Assembly: GCF_000430625.1 (NCBI RefSeq)
Contig: NZ_AUMJ01000004.1
Location: 179,502 to 235,198, forward strand
Length of the DNA stretch: 55,697 nucleotides
Direction of reading: 5' to 3'
DNA from: Aneurinibacillus terranovensis DSM 18919
GTDB taxonomy: Bacteria > Bacillota > Bacilli > Aneurinibacillales > Aneurinibacillaceae
Position 1 is the stretch's first letter. Every line of letters begins with the position of its first letter. Below, in pieces: positions 8,850 through 19,274 of this stretch. The position numbers and the translations under genes are program-made. The notes under the pieces were generated by a model. It was not told the origin of the DNA, made no database searches, and saw only the letters and a list, made by a program, of their open reading frames with translations.

Positions 8850-9620
8850 ATGATTAATAAACTGTCGAGGTGGATGCATAATAACGACAATACGACAAAG
8901 GGGAAGGAGCTTGATCGCGACAATATCCCCGAACATGTGGCGATTATTATGGACGGAAACGGAAGATGGGCCAAGCGCCGTGGGCTGCCGCGGGTAGCCG
9001 GGCATCGGGCCGGGATGAAAACAGTCATTGAAATTACCCGTGCCGCGGATGAATTGGGCGTGAAATACCTGACGTTATATGCATTTTCCACAGAGAATTG
9101 GAAACGGCCAACGGATGAAGTTGAGTTTCTTATGCGTCTCCCGGGGCAGTTCTTAATGGCCGAGCTTGATGAATTGATTGAGCGCAATGTACAGGTCCGG
9201 ATGGTAGGCAATGAAGAAAATCTTCCTTCCTATACCGTGCAGGCTGTTCGTGAAGCGATAGAAAAGACGGCAGGGAATACCGGGCTGATTCTAAACTTTG
9301 CGCTTAATTACGGGAGCCGGGCCGAAATCGTAAATGCCGTGCGCGAAATCGCTGCCGAAGTGCAGGAAGGACGGCTGGCTGCAGGCGATATTGATGAAAA
9401 TGTGATTGGACGTTATTTAGAAACGAGCGGGATGCCCGATCCCGATTTATTGATTCGAACGAGCGGCGAACTTCGCTTAAGCAATTTTATGCTCTGGCAG
9501 ATGGCGTACAGCGAACTCTGTTTTATCGGTGTATACTGGCCTGATTTTTCCCGCGATCATTTTTATGAAACAATTCTGGAGTACCAGCAGCGGAGCAGAA
9601 GATACGGAGCACTTACTTAG
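8850..9620 (+). CDS. uppS: Undecaprenyl diphosphate synthase (isoprenyl transferase)
   Basis: UppS makes the C55 lipid carrier for peptidoglycan and teichoic acid precursors by cis-condensation of isopentenyl diphosphates. The 256-residue protein has the substrate-binding signature IIMDGNGRWAKRRG (about residues 33-46), TLYAFSTENWKRP, and the C-terminal RTSGELRLSNFMLWQ with YSELCF. A GGGGGA ribosome-binding site precedes the ATG at 8850. The next genes cdsA and dxr belong to lipid and isoprenoid synthesis, so the neighbourhood is functional as well as positional. Confidence 0.98.
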   Translation: MINKLSRWMHNNDNTTKGKELDRDNIPEHVAIIMDGNGRWAKRRGLPRVAGHRAGMKTVIEITRAADELGVKYLTLYAFSTENWKRPTDEVEFLMRLPGQFLMAELDELIERNVQVRMVGNEENLPSYTVQAVREAIEKTAGNTGLILNFALNYGSRAEIVNAVREIAAEVQEGRLAAGDIDENVIGRYLETSGMPDPDLLIRTSGELRLSNFMLWQMAYSELCFIGVYWPDFSRDHFYETILEYQQRSRRYGALT

Positions 9621-9643
9621 GTCTCATATCAGGGGTGGGGTGT

Positions 9644-10420
9644 TTGAAAACACGCATTATTACGGGAATCGTGGGAGGAGCTGGTTTTCTTCTACTCGTC
9701 TATGCAGGAGGGGTCTGGTTTACTTCCCTTATTTTTTTTATGGCTACCATAGCGTATTATGAACTTATCCGGATGAATAAAATGAAAATTTTCGATTGGC
9801 CTGCATTAGCCGGTCTGCTGCTGCTCTGGCTGCTGATTTTACCTCGCATGGTATGGCAGGGCGAATTCATTCGGGGCGATATTTTATATATATTTGTGCT
9901 GCTGTTTCTCTTTATTACGGTAGCTTCGAAAAATCGGATCCAATACCGGCATGTTGCCTATATACTGTTCAGCTGCATTTATTTAGGGATTGCGTTTCAC
10001 TTTATGAATGAAACGAGGCTGGTTCAGGGGCTCGGCATAACGCTGGCCATTCTTTTTTCGACATGGGCTACAGATACCGGAGCGTATTTTGCCGGCAAAT
10101 TTTTTGGCAAAACCAAATTGTGGCCGTCGATTAGCCCAAATAAAACGGTTGAAGGCTCGCTCGGTGGGATTGTGCTTACGGTTATCGTGATGGTTATTTT
10201 TGCTCTTTCCCTGCATTCCGTTCCGCTTGCAAAGGCACTTATTCTTGGAGTAGTCGTGTCCGTTAGCGGACAAATTGGGGATTTGATGGAGTCGGCCGTG
10301 AAGCGTACGCTCGATGTAAAGGATTCCGGCAGTATTTTGCCGGGACACGGGGGTATACTGGATCGCTTTGACAGTTTAATCGTTGTGTTTCCGGCATTGC
10401 ACCTTTTACAATTATTGTAG
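9644..10420 (+). CDS. cdsA: Phosphatidate cytidylyltransferase
   Basis: CdsA makes CDP-diacylglycerol from phosphatidate and CTP, the branch point of phospholipid synthesis. The 258-residue membrane protein has about eight hydrophobic segments and the C-terminal family signature KRTLDVKDSGSILPGHGG, followed by ILDRFDSL. I prefer the TTG start at 9644, giving MKTRIITGIVGG, because AGGGGTGGGG (9631-9640) is then an upstream ribosome-binding site; a GTG at 9635 lies inside that site. It sits between uppS and dxr, as in B. subtilis. Confidence 0.95.
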   Translation: MKTRIITGIVGGAGFLLLVYAGGVWFTSLIFFMATIAYYELIRMNKMKIFDWPALAGLLLLWLLILPRMVWQGEFIRGDILYIFVLLFLFITVASKNRIQYRHVAYILFSCIYLGIAFHFMNETRLVQGLGITLAILFSTWATDTGAYFAGKFFGKTKLWPSISPNKTVEGSLGGIVLTVIVMVIFALSLHSVPLAKALILGVVVSVSGQIGDLMESAVKRTLDVKDSGSILPGHGGILDRFDSLIVVFPALHLLQLL

Positions 10421-10443
10421 GCCGCATGTTTTAGGGGGACATT

Positions 10444-11601
10444 ATGAAAAGAATAAGTATTCTCGGTTCAACAGGATCGATTGGGACGCAGGCACTGGAT
10501 GTCGTACGCCAGCATCCGGACCGATTTTGTGTTGCAGCTCTGGCTGCCGGACGAAATATCGATTTGCTAGTAAAACAGGCGATGGAATTTCGGCCCAAGC
10601 TTGTTTCTGTGGAAACAAAGGAACTGGCCGAAAAAATTAAATTGGAGTTACCTTCGGATATTGATGTATTATATGGAGAAGAGGGTGTAACGGCCGCTGC
10701 GGTACATCCGGACGCAGAATTCGTGGTCTCTGCAATTGTAGGCATCGCAGGGCTTGTGCCCACGCTGAAAGCAATTGAAGCGGGGAAAATGATCGGGCTG
10801 GCCAATAAAGAAACCCTCGTAACGGCCGGAAATATTGTGATGAAAAAAGCGAAAGAAAAGGACGTACCCGTCATACCTATAGATAGTGAACACTCCGCCA
10901 TTTTTCAATGCTTACAGGGTGAATATCCCCGCTGTATTGAGCGCATTATTTTAACGGCTTCGGGCGGCTCGTTTCGCGATTTAACGCGGGAGCAGCTTGG
11001 AAAAGTTACGGTCGGGCAGGCGCTGCAGCATCCAAACTGGAGTATGGGGGCTAAAGTGACCATTGATTCGGCAACAATGATGAACAAAGGACTTGAAGTA
11101 ATGGAAGCGCATTGGCTCTTTAATCTGCCATACGAGCGCATCCGGACAGTCCTGCATAAGGAAAGTATTATTCATTCTATGGTCGAGTTTAAAGACCATG
11201 CAATTATGGCTCAACTGGGAACACCGGATATGCGGATTCCGATTCAATATGCGCTGACGTATCCGGAGCGGCTCTCGATTTCATCAGAACCGCTGGATTT
11301 AGTCAGGATTTCCACGCTTCATTTTGCTGAACTCAATTTTGAACGGTATCCGTGCCTTGCTCTTGCATACGAAGCGGGCAGGCGGGGCGGAACGATGCCG
11401 GCGGTACTCAACGGTGCAAATGAAGCGGCTGTGGCCCGTTTTCTACGGGGGGAAATTAGCTTTTTAGCTATTGAAGATACTATAGCAGAAGTGATGGCAA
11501 AGCATGATCTGATTGCGGAACCGGCGCTTGAAGATATTTTTGAAGTGGACAGGTGGGCGCGTCACGCAGCATTCAGCCATCATGTAACCGGTGAAGGTTA
11601 A
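10444..11601 (+). CDS. dxr: 1-Deoxy-D-xylulose 5-phosphate reductoisomerase
   Basis: Dxr converts DXP to MEP, the committed step of the non-mevalonate isoprenoid pathway that feeds UppS. The 385-residue protein has the NADPH-binding [14 protein letters not shown] (residues 8-21), [15 protein letters not shown] for metal and substrate binding near residue 145-160, and [13 protein letters not shown] further on. Length and motif order are normal. The ATG at 10444 follows AGGGGGAC. It lies 24 bases before the rasP start. Confidence 0.98.
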   Translation: MKRISILGSTGSIGTQALDVVRQHPDRFCVAALAAGRNIDLLVKQAMEFRPKLVSVETKELAEKIKLELPSDIDVLYGEEGVTAAAVHPDAEFVVSAIVGIAGLVPTLKAIEAGKMIGLANKETLVTAGNIVMKKAKEKDVPVIPIDSEHSAIFQCLQGEYPRCIERIILTASGGSFRDLTREQLGKVTVGQALQHPNWSMGAKVTIDSATMMNKGLEVMEAHWLFNLPYERIRTVLHKESIIHSMVEFKDHAIMAQLGTPDMRIPIQYALTYPERLSISSEPLDLVRISTLHFAELNFERYPCLALAYEAGRRGGTMPAVLNGANEAAVARFLRGEISFLAIEDTIAEVMAKHDLIAEPALEDIFEVDRWARHAAFSHHVTGEG

Positions 11602-11625
11602 ACAAACAGGAAAGGTGGAACCGTT

Positions 11626-12870
11626 TTGTTAATAAAGGTTTTATCCATAATTCTTGTGTTTGGAACACTCGTATTTTTTCATGAACTAGGGCACCTGCTG
11701 TTCGCCAAACGAGCGGGCATTCTTTGCCGTGAATTTGCGATTGGAATGGGTCCGAAACTGTTTTCGTTCGTGAAGGGTGAAACAAGGTATACGCTCCGTT
11801 TGCTTCCGATTGGCGGATTTGTGCGAATGGCCGGTGAAGACCCCGAGGTCATCGAGATTAACCGAGGCCAGGATGTTGGTCTGGAATTTGACCACAAAGG
11901 AAAGATCGCCCGGATTATCTTAACCGATATCCGCAATTATCCGAAAGCCCATGTCATGACTGTAGAGCATGCCGACCTGGAAAGGGAACTCGTGATTCGC
12001 GGCACGGAAGACGGACAGGACGTGTTCTATCCCGTTCATCCGCAGGCGATGGTTGTCAGCCAGAACCAGGAAACGCAGATTGCTCCGTTTGACAGGCAAT
12101 TCGGCAGCAAAACGGTCGGGCAGCGTGCAGCCGCTATTTTTGCCGGGCCTCTCTTTAACTTCATCCTCGCATTCATCCTGCTTACCGTTATGGGATTAGC
12201 GTATGGGGTTCCAGTGGATCGCCCGATGATTGGACAGCTCGTTCCAAACGGGTCAGCGGCTGCAGCAGGCCTTATGGAAGGAGACCAGGTACTTTCGATT
12301 AACGGAAAACCGATTTCCCGATGGACGGATATGGTATCTGTTGTCAGTGGCTCTCCGGGTCGTCCGCTTGCTTTCACGATCAAACGGGATGGAATGACGT
12401 TGGAAAAAAGGGTGGTTCCGGTTAAGGACCCACAGAGTCAGACCGGTAAAATCGGTGTTTACCAACCGCTGTCGAAATCGCTCACAGGCGCAGCAAGCTA
12501 CGGTGCAAAAACAACGTACGATTTCTCCAAACTTATTTATACGAGTCTTGGCAAACTGTTTACCGGCCAGGTACCGGTTAAGGATTTGTCAGGCCCTGTC
12601 GGGATTTTTAACTATACGGCGAAAGCAGCTGAGAACGGGTTTGTCATCCTGCTTCAATGGACGGCCGCGTTAAGTGTAAACTTAGGGATCGTGAATCTGC
12701 TTCCTTTGCCGGCATTGGACGGCGGACGGCTCGTTTTTCTTGGAGTGGAAGCGGTGCGTGGACGGCCTGTTGACCCGCAGAAAGAAGGGATGGTCCATTT
12801 TCTCGGATTTGCCTTCCTCATGCTATTAATCCTTGTTGTTACATGGAATGATATTCAAAAATTTTTCTAA
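11626..12870 (+). CDS. rasP: Site-2 protease RasP/RseP
   Basis: This intramembrane zinc metalloprotease cuts anti-sigma factors and other membrane proteins during regulated proteolysis. The 414-residue product has the active-site HELGH at about residues 20-24 in the first membrane helix, a PDZ domain (about 195-275, with GSAAAAGLMEGDQVLSINGK), and the second metal-binding segment NLLPLPALDGGRLVF. The start is TTG at 11626 with AAAGGTGG eight bases upstream. It could cleave the anti-sigma factor encoded at 40920, but nothing in the sequence shows that directly. Confidence 0.96.
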   Translation: MLIKVLSIILVFGTLVFFHELGHLLFAKRAGILCREFAIGMGPKLFSFVKGETRYTLRLLPIGGFVRMAGEDPEVIEINRGQDVGLEFDHKGKIARIILTDIRNYPKAHVMTVEHADLERELVIRGTEDGQDVFYPVHPQAMVVSQNQETQIAPFDRQFGSKTVGQRAAAIFAGPLFNFILAFILLTVMGLAYGVPVDRPMIGQLVPNGSAAAAGLMEGDQVLSINGKPISRWTDMVSVVSGSPGRPLAFTIKRDGMTLEKRVVPVKDPQSQTGKIGVYQPLSKSLTGAASYGAKTTYDFSKLIYTSLGKLFTGQVPVKDLSGPVGIFNYTAKAAENGFVILLQWTAALSVNLGIVNLLPLPALDGGRLVFLGVEAVRGRPVDPQKEGMVHFLGFAFLMLLILVVTWNDIQKFF

Positions 12871-12930
12871 GCATGCTGTAATTGTCATAAGAAAAGAAGA
12901 GTTGTCCAGCCACCTAGGAGGTAGAGTTTT

Positions 12931-14646
12931 TTGAAACAGTCGAAGTTATTTCTCCCAACACTTAGGGAGATTCCTGCAGAAGCTGAAATCGTCAGCCATC
13001 AATTAATGGTGCGGGCCGGACTGATGCGCCAGCTGGCGTCTGGTGTGTACACATATTTACCGCTTGGCCAGCGTGTGCTGCGCAAAGTACAGCAGATTGT
13101 CCGGGAGGAAATGGATGCCGCGGGCGCCCAGGAAATTTTGATGCCGGCCATTCAACCGGCCGAGCTGTGGAAAGAGACCGGCCGCTGGGACGCGTACGGT
13201 CCTGAACTCATGCGGTTAAAGGACCGGCATAACCGGGATTTTGTCCTTGGACCGACACACGAAGAAGTCGTGACCGGGCTTGTCCGTGACAACTTGAATA
13301 CGTATAAGAAGCTCCCGATTAATCTTTACCAGATTCAGACGAAATACCGTGATGAAGTTCGCCCGCGCTTTGGCGTGATTCGTTCCCGCGAATTTATCAT
13401 GAAAGATGCGTATTCGTTTGATACGAGCCGTGACGGCCTGGATGTGAGCTACCAAAGCATGTATGACGCGTATACCCGTATTTTTACCCGGGCCGGGCTT
13501 ACATTCCGTGCGGTGGAAGCGGACGCCGGTGCCATCGGTGGTAAAGGGACACATGAGTTTATGGCGCTTTCCGATATCGGGGAAGATACGATCGCGTATT
13601 GTACGTCATGTAGTTATGCGGCAAATCTTGAGCAGGCGGAAGTAGTGTACAAGCCCGGTTCCGCCCGCGAAGAATCGCGTGCCGCAGAAAAAGTTCCAAC
13701 CCCTGATGTAAAAACGATTGAACAGCTTATGAATCACTTTGGCGCGGAAGCGCGGCAACTGATCAAAGCCCTTGTTTTTAAAGCGGATGACCAATTCGTC
13801 ATTGCTCTAGTACGCGGTGACCATGAAATCAATGAAACGAAAGTGAAAAATCTTTTTGATGCCAACGTGCTGGAAATGGCCACAGAAGCGGAAATGTCCG
13901 CGCTTGGTATACCGGTTGGTTTCATCGGGCCAATCGGCCTTCCTGACTCGGTTACGCTTGTGGCGGATGCTGCCGTGCAGCACATGACCAACGCGGTCGT
14001 AGGGGCTAACGAAAAAGATTACCACTATAAAAATGTAACGCCGGGAAAAGACTTTACCGTGAGCAAATATGCGGACCTGCGAAATATTGTGGAAGGCGAC
14101 GAATGCCCGCGCTGCGGAGGGACGATTGCTTTTGCCCGCGGGATTGAGATAGGGCACGTGTTCAAATTAGGCACGCGCTATAGTGAAAAGATGGGCGCCA
14201 AATTTCTGGATGAGAATGGGAAAGAGCAAAACATGGTGATGGGTTGTTACGGCATCGGTATTTCCCGGACGGTTGCCGCCTGTGTCGAACAAAACAACGA
14301 TGAACACGGGATGATATGGCCCTGGGCGCTGGCTCCCTATCAGATTCATGTGGTTCCTGTTAACATGAAAAATGAAGAACAGGCAAACCTCGCCGCTTCG
14401 CTCTATCAATCACTCCAGCGTGCGGGATATGAAGTGCTGCTGGATGACCGTGCGGAACGGGCCGGCGTTAAGTTTAAAGATGCGGATTTGATTGGATTGC
14501 CAATCCGGGTTACGGTAGGCGCCAAAGCCGGAGAAGGCATTGTCGAATGCAAGATTCGCTGCACAGGAGAAGCGAAAGAGATTCATATAGACGAGCTGCT
14601 TACATACGTAGATGAAATGAAACAATCGCTGCAGCAACAAGCGTAA
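12931..14646 (+). CDS. proS: Prolyl-tRNA synthetase, bacterial type
   Basis: ProS charges tRNA-Pro and is a class II synthetase. The 571-residue product has the long bacterial form, with an inserted editing domain (about residues 230-390) that clears Ala-tRNA-Pro. Motif 2 lies around [20 protein letters not shown], and motif 3 around [18 protein letters not shown]-terminal anticodon-binding domain begins near [12 protein letters not shown]. The start is TTG at 12931 behind TAGGAGGT. No T-box is visible in the 60-base gap after rasP. Confidence 0.97.
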   Translation: MKQSKLFLPTLREIPAEAEIVSHQLMVRAGLMRQLASGVYTYLPLGQRVLRKVQQIVREEMDAAGAQEILMPAIQPAELWKETGRWDAYGPELMRLKDRHNRDFVLGPTHEEVVTGLVRDNLNTYKKLPINLYQIQTKYRDEVRPRFGVIRSREFIMKDAYSFDTSRDGLDVSYQSMYDAYTRIFTRAGLTFRAVEADAGAIGGKGTHEFMALSDIGEDTIAYCTSCSYAANLEQAEVVYKPGSAREESRAAEKVPTPDVKTIEQLMNHFGAEARQLIKALVFKADDQFVIALVRGDHEINETKVKNLFDANVLEMATEAEMSALGIPVGFIGPIGLPDSVTLVADAAVQHMTNAVVGANEKDYHYKNVTPGKDFTVSKYADLRNIVEGDECPRCGGTIAFARGIEIGHVFKLGTRYSEKMGAKFLDENGKEQNMVMGCYGIGISRTVAACVEQNNDEHGMIWPWALAPYQIHVVPVNMKNEEQANLAASLYQSLQRAGYEVLLDDRAERAGVKFKDADLIGLPIRVTVGAKAGEGIVECKIRCTGEAKEIHIDELLTYVDEMKQSLQQQA

Positions 14647-14673
14647 ATCAACAAAAGAATGATGGTCAGTCGG

Positions 14674-14700
14674 GTACTCCTTTTGAAAAAAGAGGAGTAC
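14674..14700 (+). terminator. Weak hairpin between proS and polC
   Basis: GTACTCC (14674-14680) pairs with GGAGTAC (14694-14700). The following TACTTATTTC is only modestly T-rich, so termination may be incomplete. Confidence 0.5.
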
Positions 14701-14771
14701 TACTTATTTCAATAAGCTTAAAGGAAAGCGACCAATGAGTTCATTTTCCAAATGGGAGAAGGTAGTAACAT

Positions 14772-17700
14772 ATGGAGGATCATAAAGTAAAGCAGGAGCG
14801 ATTCAGGATGCTCCTTGAACAGCTTGCCATTCCACCGGAATTTGTTGATGAGTATTTTAACGGCGGCATGATTGAAAAACTCGATGTGTACAGGCAGAAA
14901 AAGAAATGGCACTTTCATTTTCAACTGCCGGAAATGATTCCGGCCAACGTATTCCAGGCTTTCTATGTAAAGTTGGGACAGACCTTTAAACACATTGCGG
15001 AAGTGGACTGTTCGCTGTGTTATGCCAGCCCTGTTAATTTACCGGATTTTTTAACGGACTATTGGGCAACCATTATTGATAGAGTTGTCCCTCATATTAA
15101 TTCTACGGCTAATTATTTGAAGAGTGCGGCTTATGAATTGATAGATAAGCAGATTAATTTGAGCGTACCGAATGAAGTTGCGCTGGAGATGATGAAGCGC
15201 CGCAAAGTTGATGAGTTTATCGTCCGTTCGATTGAACAGCTCTGCGGTGAAAAGACGCGTCTGACCTACCACGTGGAGCAAAATGAGGCTTCTTATCAAC
15301 AATTCGTCGAACAAAGGGAAGAAGAAGACCGCTCGCGTGCGCTTGAAGCGTTGATCGAGAAAGAAAAGGAGGACGCGCCGGCTTCTTCTGAAGCGGATGT
15401 TCCAAAAGTTTTGCAGATTGGCTATGACATTAAGGATGACCCGGTTCCGATACGCGAGATTAGAGAAGAGGAAGGCCGGATTTGTATTCAGGGCCTTGTA
15501 TTCGGTGCGGAAGTGCGTGAACTGCGAAGCGGGCGCTCTCTGTGCACGTTTAATGTTACGGATTATACCGACTCGCTTCAGGTTAAGATTTTTGCCCATG
15601 ACAAGGAAGATATTCCGAAGCTGGCGGCCATTAAAAATGGTTTATGGGTAAAAGTTCGCGGTATGGTGCAGGATGACGCGTTTGCGCGTGAACTGGTGAT
15701 GACGGCAAAAGATATTCGCGAAGTAAAACCAGTGGCTGCACGCCAGGATACGGCTGAGGAAAAGCGGGTGGAATTTCACTGCCACACAAACATGAGCGCG
15801 ATGGATGCGATTGCGTCAGCAGAGCGAATCATCAAGCAGGCGGCCGCTTTCGGCCATAAAGCGGTTGCCATTACGGATCACGCCGTCGTTCAGGCGTTTC
15901 CTGAAGCATTTTCAGCGGCGAAAAAGCATGGGATTAAAGTTCTGTACGGGGTGGAGGCCAACGTTGTTTCCGACTCGACCGTTATTGTCCACCAGCCGCA
16001 GGACCGGGAACTCGAAAACGACACGTATGTTATTTTTGACGTGGAAACGACGGGACTTTCCGTCGTAAATCATACAATTATTGAGCTTGCCGGAGTCAAA
16101 ATGAAGAACGGGGAGATTATCGGCCGCTATGAATCATTTGTTAACCCGCACGAGCCGATACCTTTAAACATTCAGGAGCTGACTCATATTACGAATGATA
16201 TGGTCAAAGACGCACCGGAGCTCGATCAGGTTATTCGGGAATTCCTGGAATTTGTCGGGGGGGATGTGCTGGTCGCCCACAACGCGCGTTTCGATATGGG
16301 ATTTTTGCAGGCAAGCTGCAAAAAACTCGGGCTGCCGCCTGTAACGAATCCGTTTTTCGATACGCTCGAACTGGCGCGCTTTCTCTATCCCGGCATGCGC
16401 AATCACCGGCTCAATACGCTGGCGGATAAATTCAACGTCAGCCTTGAAAACCATCACCGCGCTGTCGACGATTCCGAAGCAACCGGGTACGTGTTTTTTA
16501 TGATGCTCAAAGACGTCCTGGAAAAAAATATTACCAATCTGGCTGACTTAAACAATCACGTCGGGCTGGACCTTCAGAATTCACGACCGTTCCACTGCAA
16601 TATTTATGCGATCAACGAAATTGGCAAAAAGAATTTATACAAGCTCGTCTCGCTCGCCCATACGGAATACCTGTACCGGACGCCACGCATTCCGCGGTCG
16701 AAAATCGTCCAGTATCGGGAAGGTTTATTAATCAGTTCAGGGTGTGAAAAAGGCGAACTGTTTGAAACTGTGCTGAACAAAAGCTTTGAAGAAGCGGAAG
16801 CGGTTGCCCGTTTTTATGATGTGCTGGAAATTCAGCCGATTGAAATCAACCGGCATCTCATTGAAAAGCAGTTGGTAGCGAATGAGGACATTCTTATGGA
16901 AGCGAATCGGAAAATTGTTGAGCTGGGCGAAAAGCTGAACCTGCCGGTTATCGCTACCGGCAACGTTCATTATGTTGACCCGAACGAAAAAATTTATCGC
17001 GATATCCTGATTCAGGGAATTACCGGCTTTAGCCCGCTGAAAGACCAGCGCAAGCCGGATGCTCATTTTCGCACGACAAATGAGATGCTTGAAGAATTCT
17101 CTTATCTTGGCGAGCAGAAAGCCAGGGAAGTCGTGATTACGAATCCGAACGAGATTGCTGACCGGTTTGAGGAACTGGAAATTGTTCCGAAAGATTTATA
17201 CACCCCTAAGATTGAAGGAGCGGAAGAAGAAATCCGCTCGATGAGCTACAGCAGGGCTCGTGAGTGGTACGGCGACCCGCTGCCGGATATTGTGGAGAAG
17301 CGGCTTGAAAAAGAACTGAACAGCATTATTACCCATGGCTTTTCCGTGATTTATCTAATCTCGCACAAGCTTGTGAAAAAATCGATTGATGACGGATATC
17401 TTGTAGGGAGCCGGGGTTCAGTCGGTTCTTCCTTCGTCGCGACCATGACGGAGATCACCGAGGTAAATCCGCTGCCGCCGCATTACCGCTGCCCGGAGTG
17501 CAGGCATAGCGAGTGGTTCACGAAAGGTGAATACGGATCCGGGTTTGACTTGCCTCCTAAAAAATGCCCGACATGCGATATAGCGATGATTGGCGACGGG
17601 CATGACATTCCCTTCGAAACGTTTCTCGGCTTTAAAGGGGATAAGGTGCCGGATATCGATTTGAATTTCTCCGGTGAATACCAGCCGACTGCGCATAATT

Positions 17701-19070
17701 ATACGAAAGAACTGTTCGGTGAGGACTATGTGTACCGGGCGGGTACGATTGGTACGGTTGCTGAAAAAACGGCGTATGGGTTCGTCCGCAAATACTCGGA
17801 AGAAAAAGGGGTAACGTGGCGCAATGCGGAAATGAGCCGTCTGGCCGCCGGTTGTACGGGCGTAAAGCGAACGACAGGCCAACACCCGGGGGGAATTATC
17901 GTCGTGCCGGATTACATGGAAATCTATGATTTCTGCCCGATTCAATACCCGGCCGATGATAAGAATGCGGAGTGGAGAACAACGCATTACGATTTCCATT
18001 CCATTCACGATAACCTGCTAAAACTCGATATCCTTGGGCACGACGATCCGACGGTGATCCGGATGCTGCAGGATATTACCGGCCTTGATCCGAAGAAAAT
18101 TCCTGTGGGCGACCCGAAAGTAATGGAAATCTTCAGCGGAACGGAAGCATTGGGCGTTACCCCCGAGCAAATTGACAGTAATATTGGCACGCTGGGCGTA
18201 CCGGAATTCGGAACGAAATTCGTCCGACAGATGCTGGAAGACACACGTCCTTCCACGTTTGCTGAACTTGTGCAAATTTCCGGTCTGTCGCACGGAACGG
18301 ATGTATGGTTGAACAACGCCCAGGAACTCGTCAGGAAGGGAACATGCGAGCTGAAAGATGTCATCGGCTGCCGGGACGACATTATGGTTTACTTACTCCA
18401 CAAAGGATTGGAACCGTCGTTCGCGTTTAAAATCATGGAATCCGTGCGGAAAGGAAAAGGGCTGACTCCTGAGATGGAAGAGGAGATGAAGGCGAACAAT
18501 GTTCCGGACTGGTATATCTGGTCCTGTAAACAAATCAAGTACATGTTCCCGAAAGCCCACGCTACCGCTTATGTGCTGATGGCGGTCCGCATCGCCTATT
18601 TTAAGGTGTATTATCCGATTCACTTTTACGCGACATACTTTACCGTGCGCGCCGACGATTTCGATGTGGCGCTCGCTGTGAAGGGATCGGCGGCAATTCG
18701 GGCGCGGATTAAGGAAATTGTTGAGAAAGGAAACGAGGCGCAGCCAAAAGAAAAAACACTGCTTACTGTGCTTGAAATGTGTCTGGAGATGTGTGAGCGC
18801 GGCTTTCACTTTAAAAATGTCGACCTGTACCACTCGCACGCTTCCCAGTTCATCATTGACGGCGACAATTTGATTCCGCCGTTTAACGCGTTGGCAGGCG
18901 TAGGAACAAGCGCGGCGGAAAACATCGTGAAGGCAAGGGAAGACGGGGAGTTCCTCTCGATTGAAGATTTACAGCAGAGGGCCCGCTGTTCCCGATCTGT
19001 CATTGAATTGCTCCAGCAACATAACTGCCTCAGCCACCTGCCTGAAACGAATCAGCTTTCACTTTTTTAG
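14772..19070 (+). CDS. polC: DNA polymerase III alpha subunit, PolC type
   Basis: PolC is the main replicative polymerase of low-GC Gram-positive bacteria and carries its own proofreading exonuclease. The 1432-residue product is full length. In order: N-terminal helical domain, an OB fold (about 225-320), the first half of a PHP domain with EFHCHTNMSAMD near 332, an inserted DEDD exonuclease with FDVETTGL near 422 and VAHNARFDMGF near 500, the rest of PHP, a zinc-binding CPEC...CPTC pair near 907 and 930, and the catalytic PDIDLNFSGEY near 960. A C-terminal helix-hairpin-helix region ends the protein. It appears to stand as its own transcription unit. Confidence 0.98.
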   Translation: MEDHKVKQERFRMLLEQLAIPPEFVDEYFNGGMIEKLDVYRQKKKWHFHFQLPEMIPANVFQAFYVKLGQTFKHIAEVDCSLCYASPVNLPDFLTDYWATIIDRVVPHINSTANYLKSAAYELIDKQINLSVPNEVALEMMKRRKVDEFIVRSIEQLCGEKTRLTYHVEQNEASYQQFVEQREEEDRSRALEALIEKEKEDAPASSEADVPKVLQIGYDIKDDPVPIREIREEEGRICIQGLVFGAEVRELRSGRSLCTFNVTDYTDSLQVKIFAHDKEDIPKLAAIKNGLWVKVRGMVQDDAFARELVMTAKDIREVKPVAARQDTAEEKRVEFHCHTNMSAMDAIASAERIIKQAAAFGHKAVAITDHAVVQAFPEAFSAAKKHGIKVLYGVEANVVSDSTVIVHQPQDRELENDTYVIFDVETTGLSVVNHTIIELAGVKMKNGEIIGRYESFVNPHEPIPLNIQELTHITNDMVKDAPELDQVIREFLEFVGGDVLVAHNARFDMGFLQASCKKLGLPPVTNPFFDTLELARFLYPGMRNHRLNTLADKFNVSLENHHRAVDDSEATGYVFFMMLKDVLEKNITNLADLNNHVGLDLQNSRPFHCNIYAINEIGKKNLYKLVSLAHTEYLYRTPRIPRSKIVQYREGLLISSGCEKGELFETVLNKSFEEAEAVARFYDVLEIQPIEINRHLIEKQLVANEDILMEANRKIVELGEKLNLPVIATGNVHYVDPNEKIYRDILIQGITGFSPLKDQRKPDAHFRTTNEMLEEFSYLGEQKAREVVITNPNEIADRFEELEIVPKDLYTPKIEGAEEEIRSMSYSRAREWYGDPLPDIVEKRLEKELNSIITHGFSVIYLISHKLVKKSIDDGYLVGSRGSVGSSFVATMTEITEVNPLPPHYRCPECRHSEWFTKGEYGSGFDLPPKKCPTCDIAMIGDGHDIPFETFLGFKGDKVPDIDLNFSGEYQPTAHNYTKELFGEDYVYRAGTIGTVAEKTAYGFVRKYSEEKGVTWRNAEMSRLAAGCTGVKRTTGQHPGGIIVVPDYMEIYDFCPIQYPADDKNAEWRTTHYDFHSIHDNLLKLDILGHDDPTVIRMLQDITGLDPKKIPVGDPKVMEIFSGTEALGVTPEQIDSNIGTLGVPEFGTKFVRQMLEDTRPSTFAELVQISGLSHGTDVWLNNAQELVRKGTCELKDVIGCRDDIMVYLLHKGLEPSFAFKIMESVRKGKGLTPEMEEEMKANNVPDWYIWSCKQIKYMFPKAHATAYVLMAVRIAYFKVYYPIHFYATYFTVRADDFDVALAVKGSAAIRARIKEIVEKGNEAQPKEKTLLTVLEMCLEMCERGFHFKNVDLYHSHASQFIIDGDNLIPPFNALAGVGTSAAENIVKAREDGEFLSIEDLQQRARCSRSVIELLQQHNCLSHLPETNQLSLF

Positions 19071-19113
19071 CGTATTAAGAAAGAGTGGTCTGCCGGCTAT
19101 TTTTCCCTATCAT

Positions 19114-19142
19114 TTGCCTGAATCCGGGGATTATGATATAAT
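19114..19142 (+). promoter_or_regulatory. Extended -10 promoter of the rimP-nusA operon
   Basis: TTGCCT (19114-19119) and TATAAT (19137-19142) are 17 bases apart, and a TG at 19134-19135 adds an extended -10 element. This is the strongest sigma-A promoter I see in the window. A terminator-like hairpin follows about 40 bases downstream. Confidence 0.8.
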
Positions 19143-19181
19143 ATTTTTTGGTAATACTAAGGAAAACGGAGCAAGCATGTG

Positions 19182-19214
19182 AAGAGTGGGGAAACCCACT
19201 CTTTCGTTTTACTT
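19182..19214 (+). terminator. Leader terminator (candidate attenuator) of the rimP-nusA operon
   Basis: AAGAGTGGG (19182-19190) pairs with CCCACTCTT (19195-19203) around a GAAA tetraloop, followed by TCGTTTTACTTACTTTT. It lies between the promoter at 19114-19142 and rimP, so transcripts can stop before any gene of the operon. The upstream half of the U-tract is interrupted by C and G, the type of weak terminator that often depends on NusA. Confidence 0.7.
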
Positions 19215-19274
19215 ACTTTTCTTTGGCGTGCAAGAAAATTTTACTGATATTGATGAATTAGGGGGTTTATGCTT

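Noticed and set aside
12901-12930. T-box or other riboswitch before proS
   Set aside because: The gap of about 60 bases has no AGGGTGGAACCGCG sequence and no strong hairpin.
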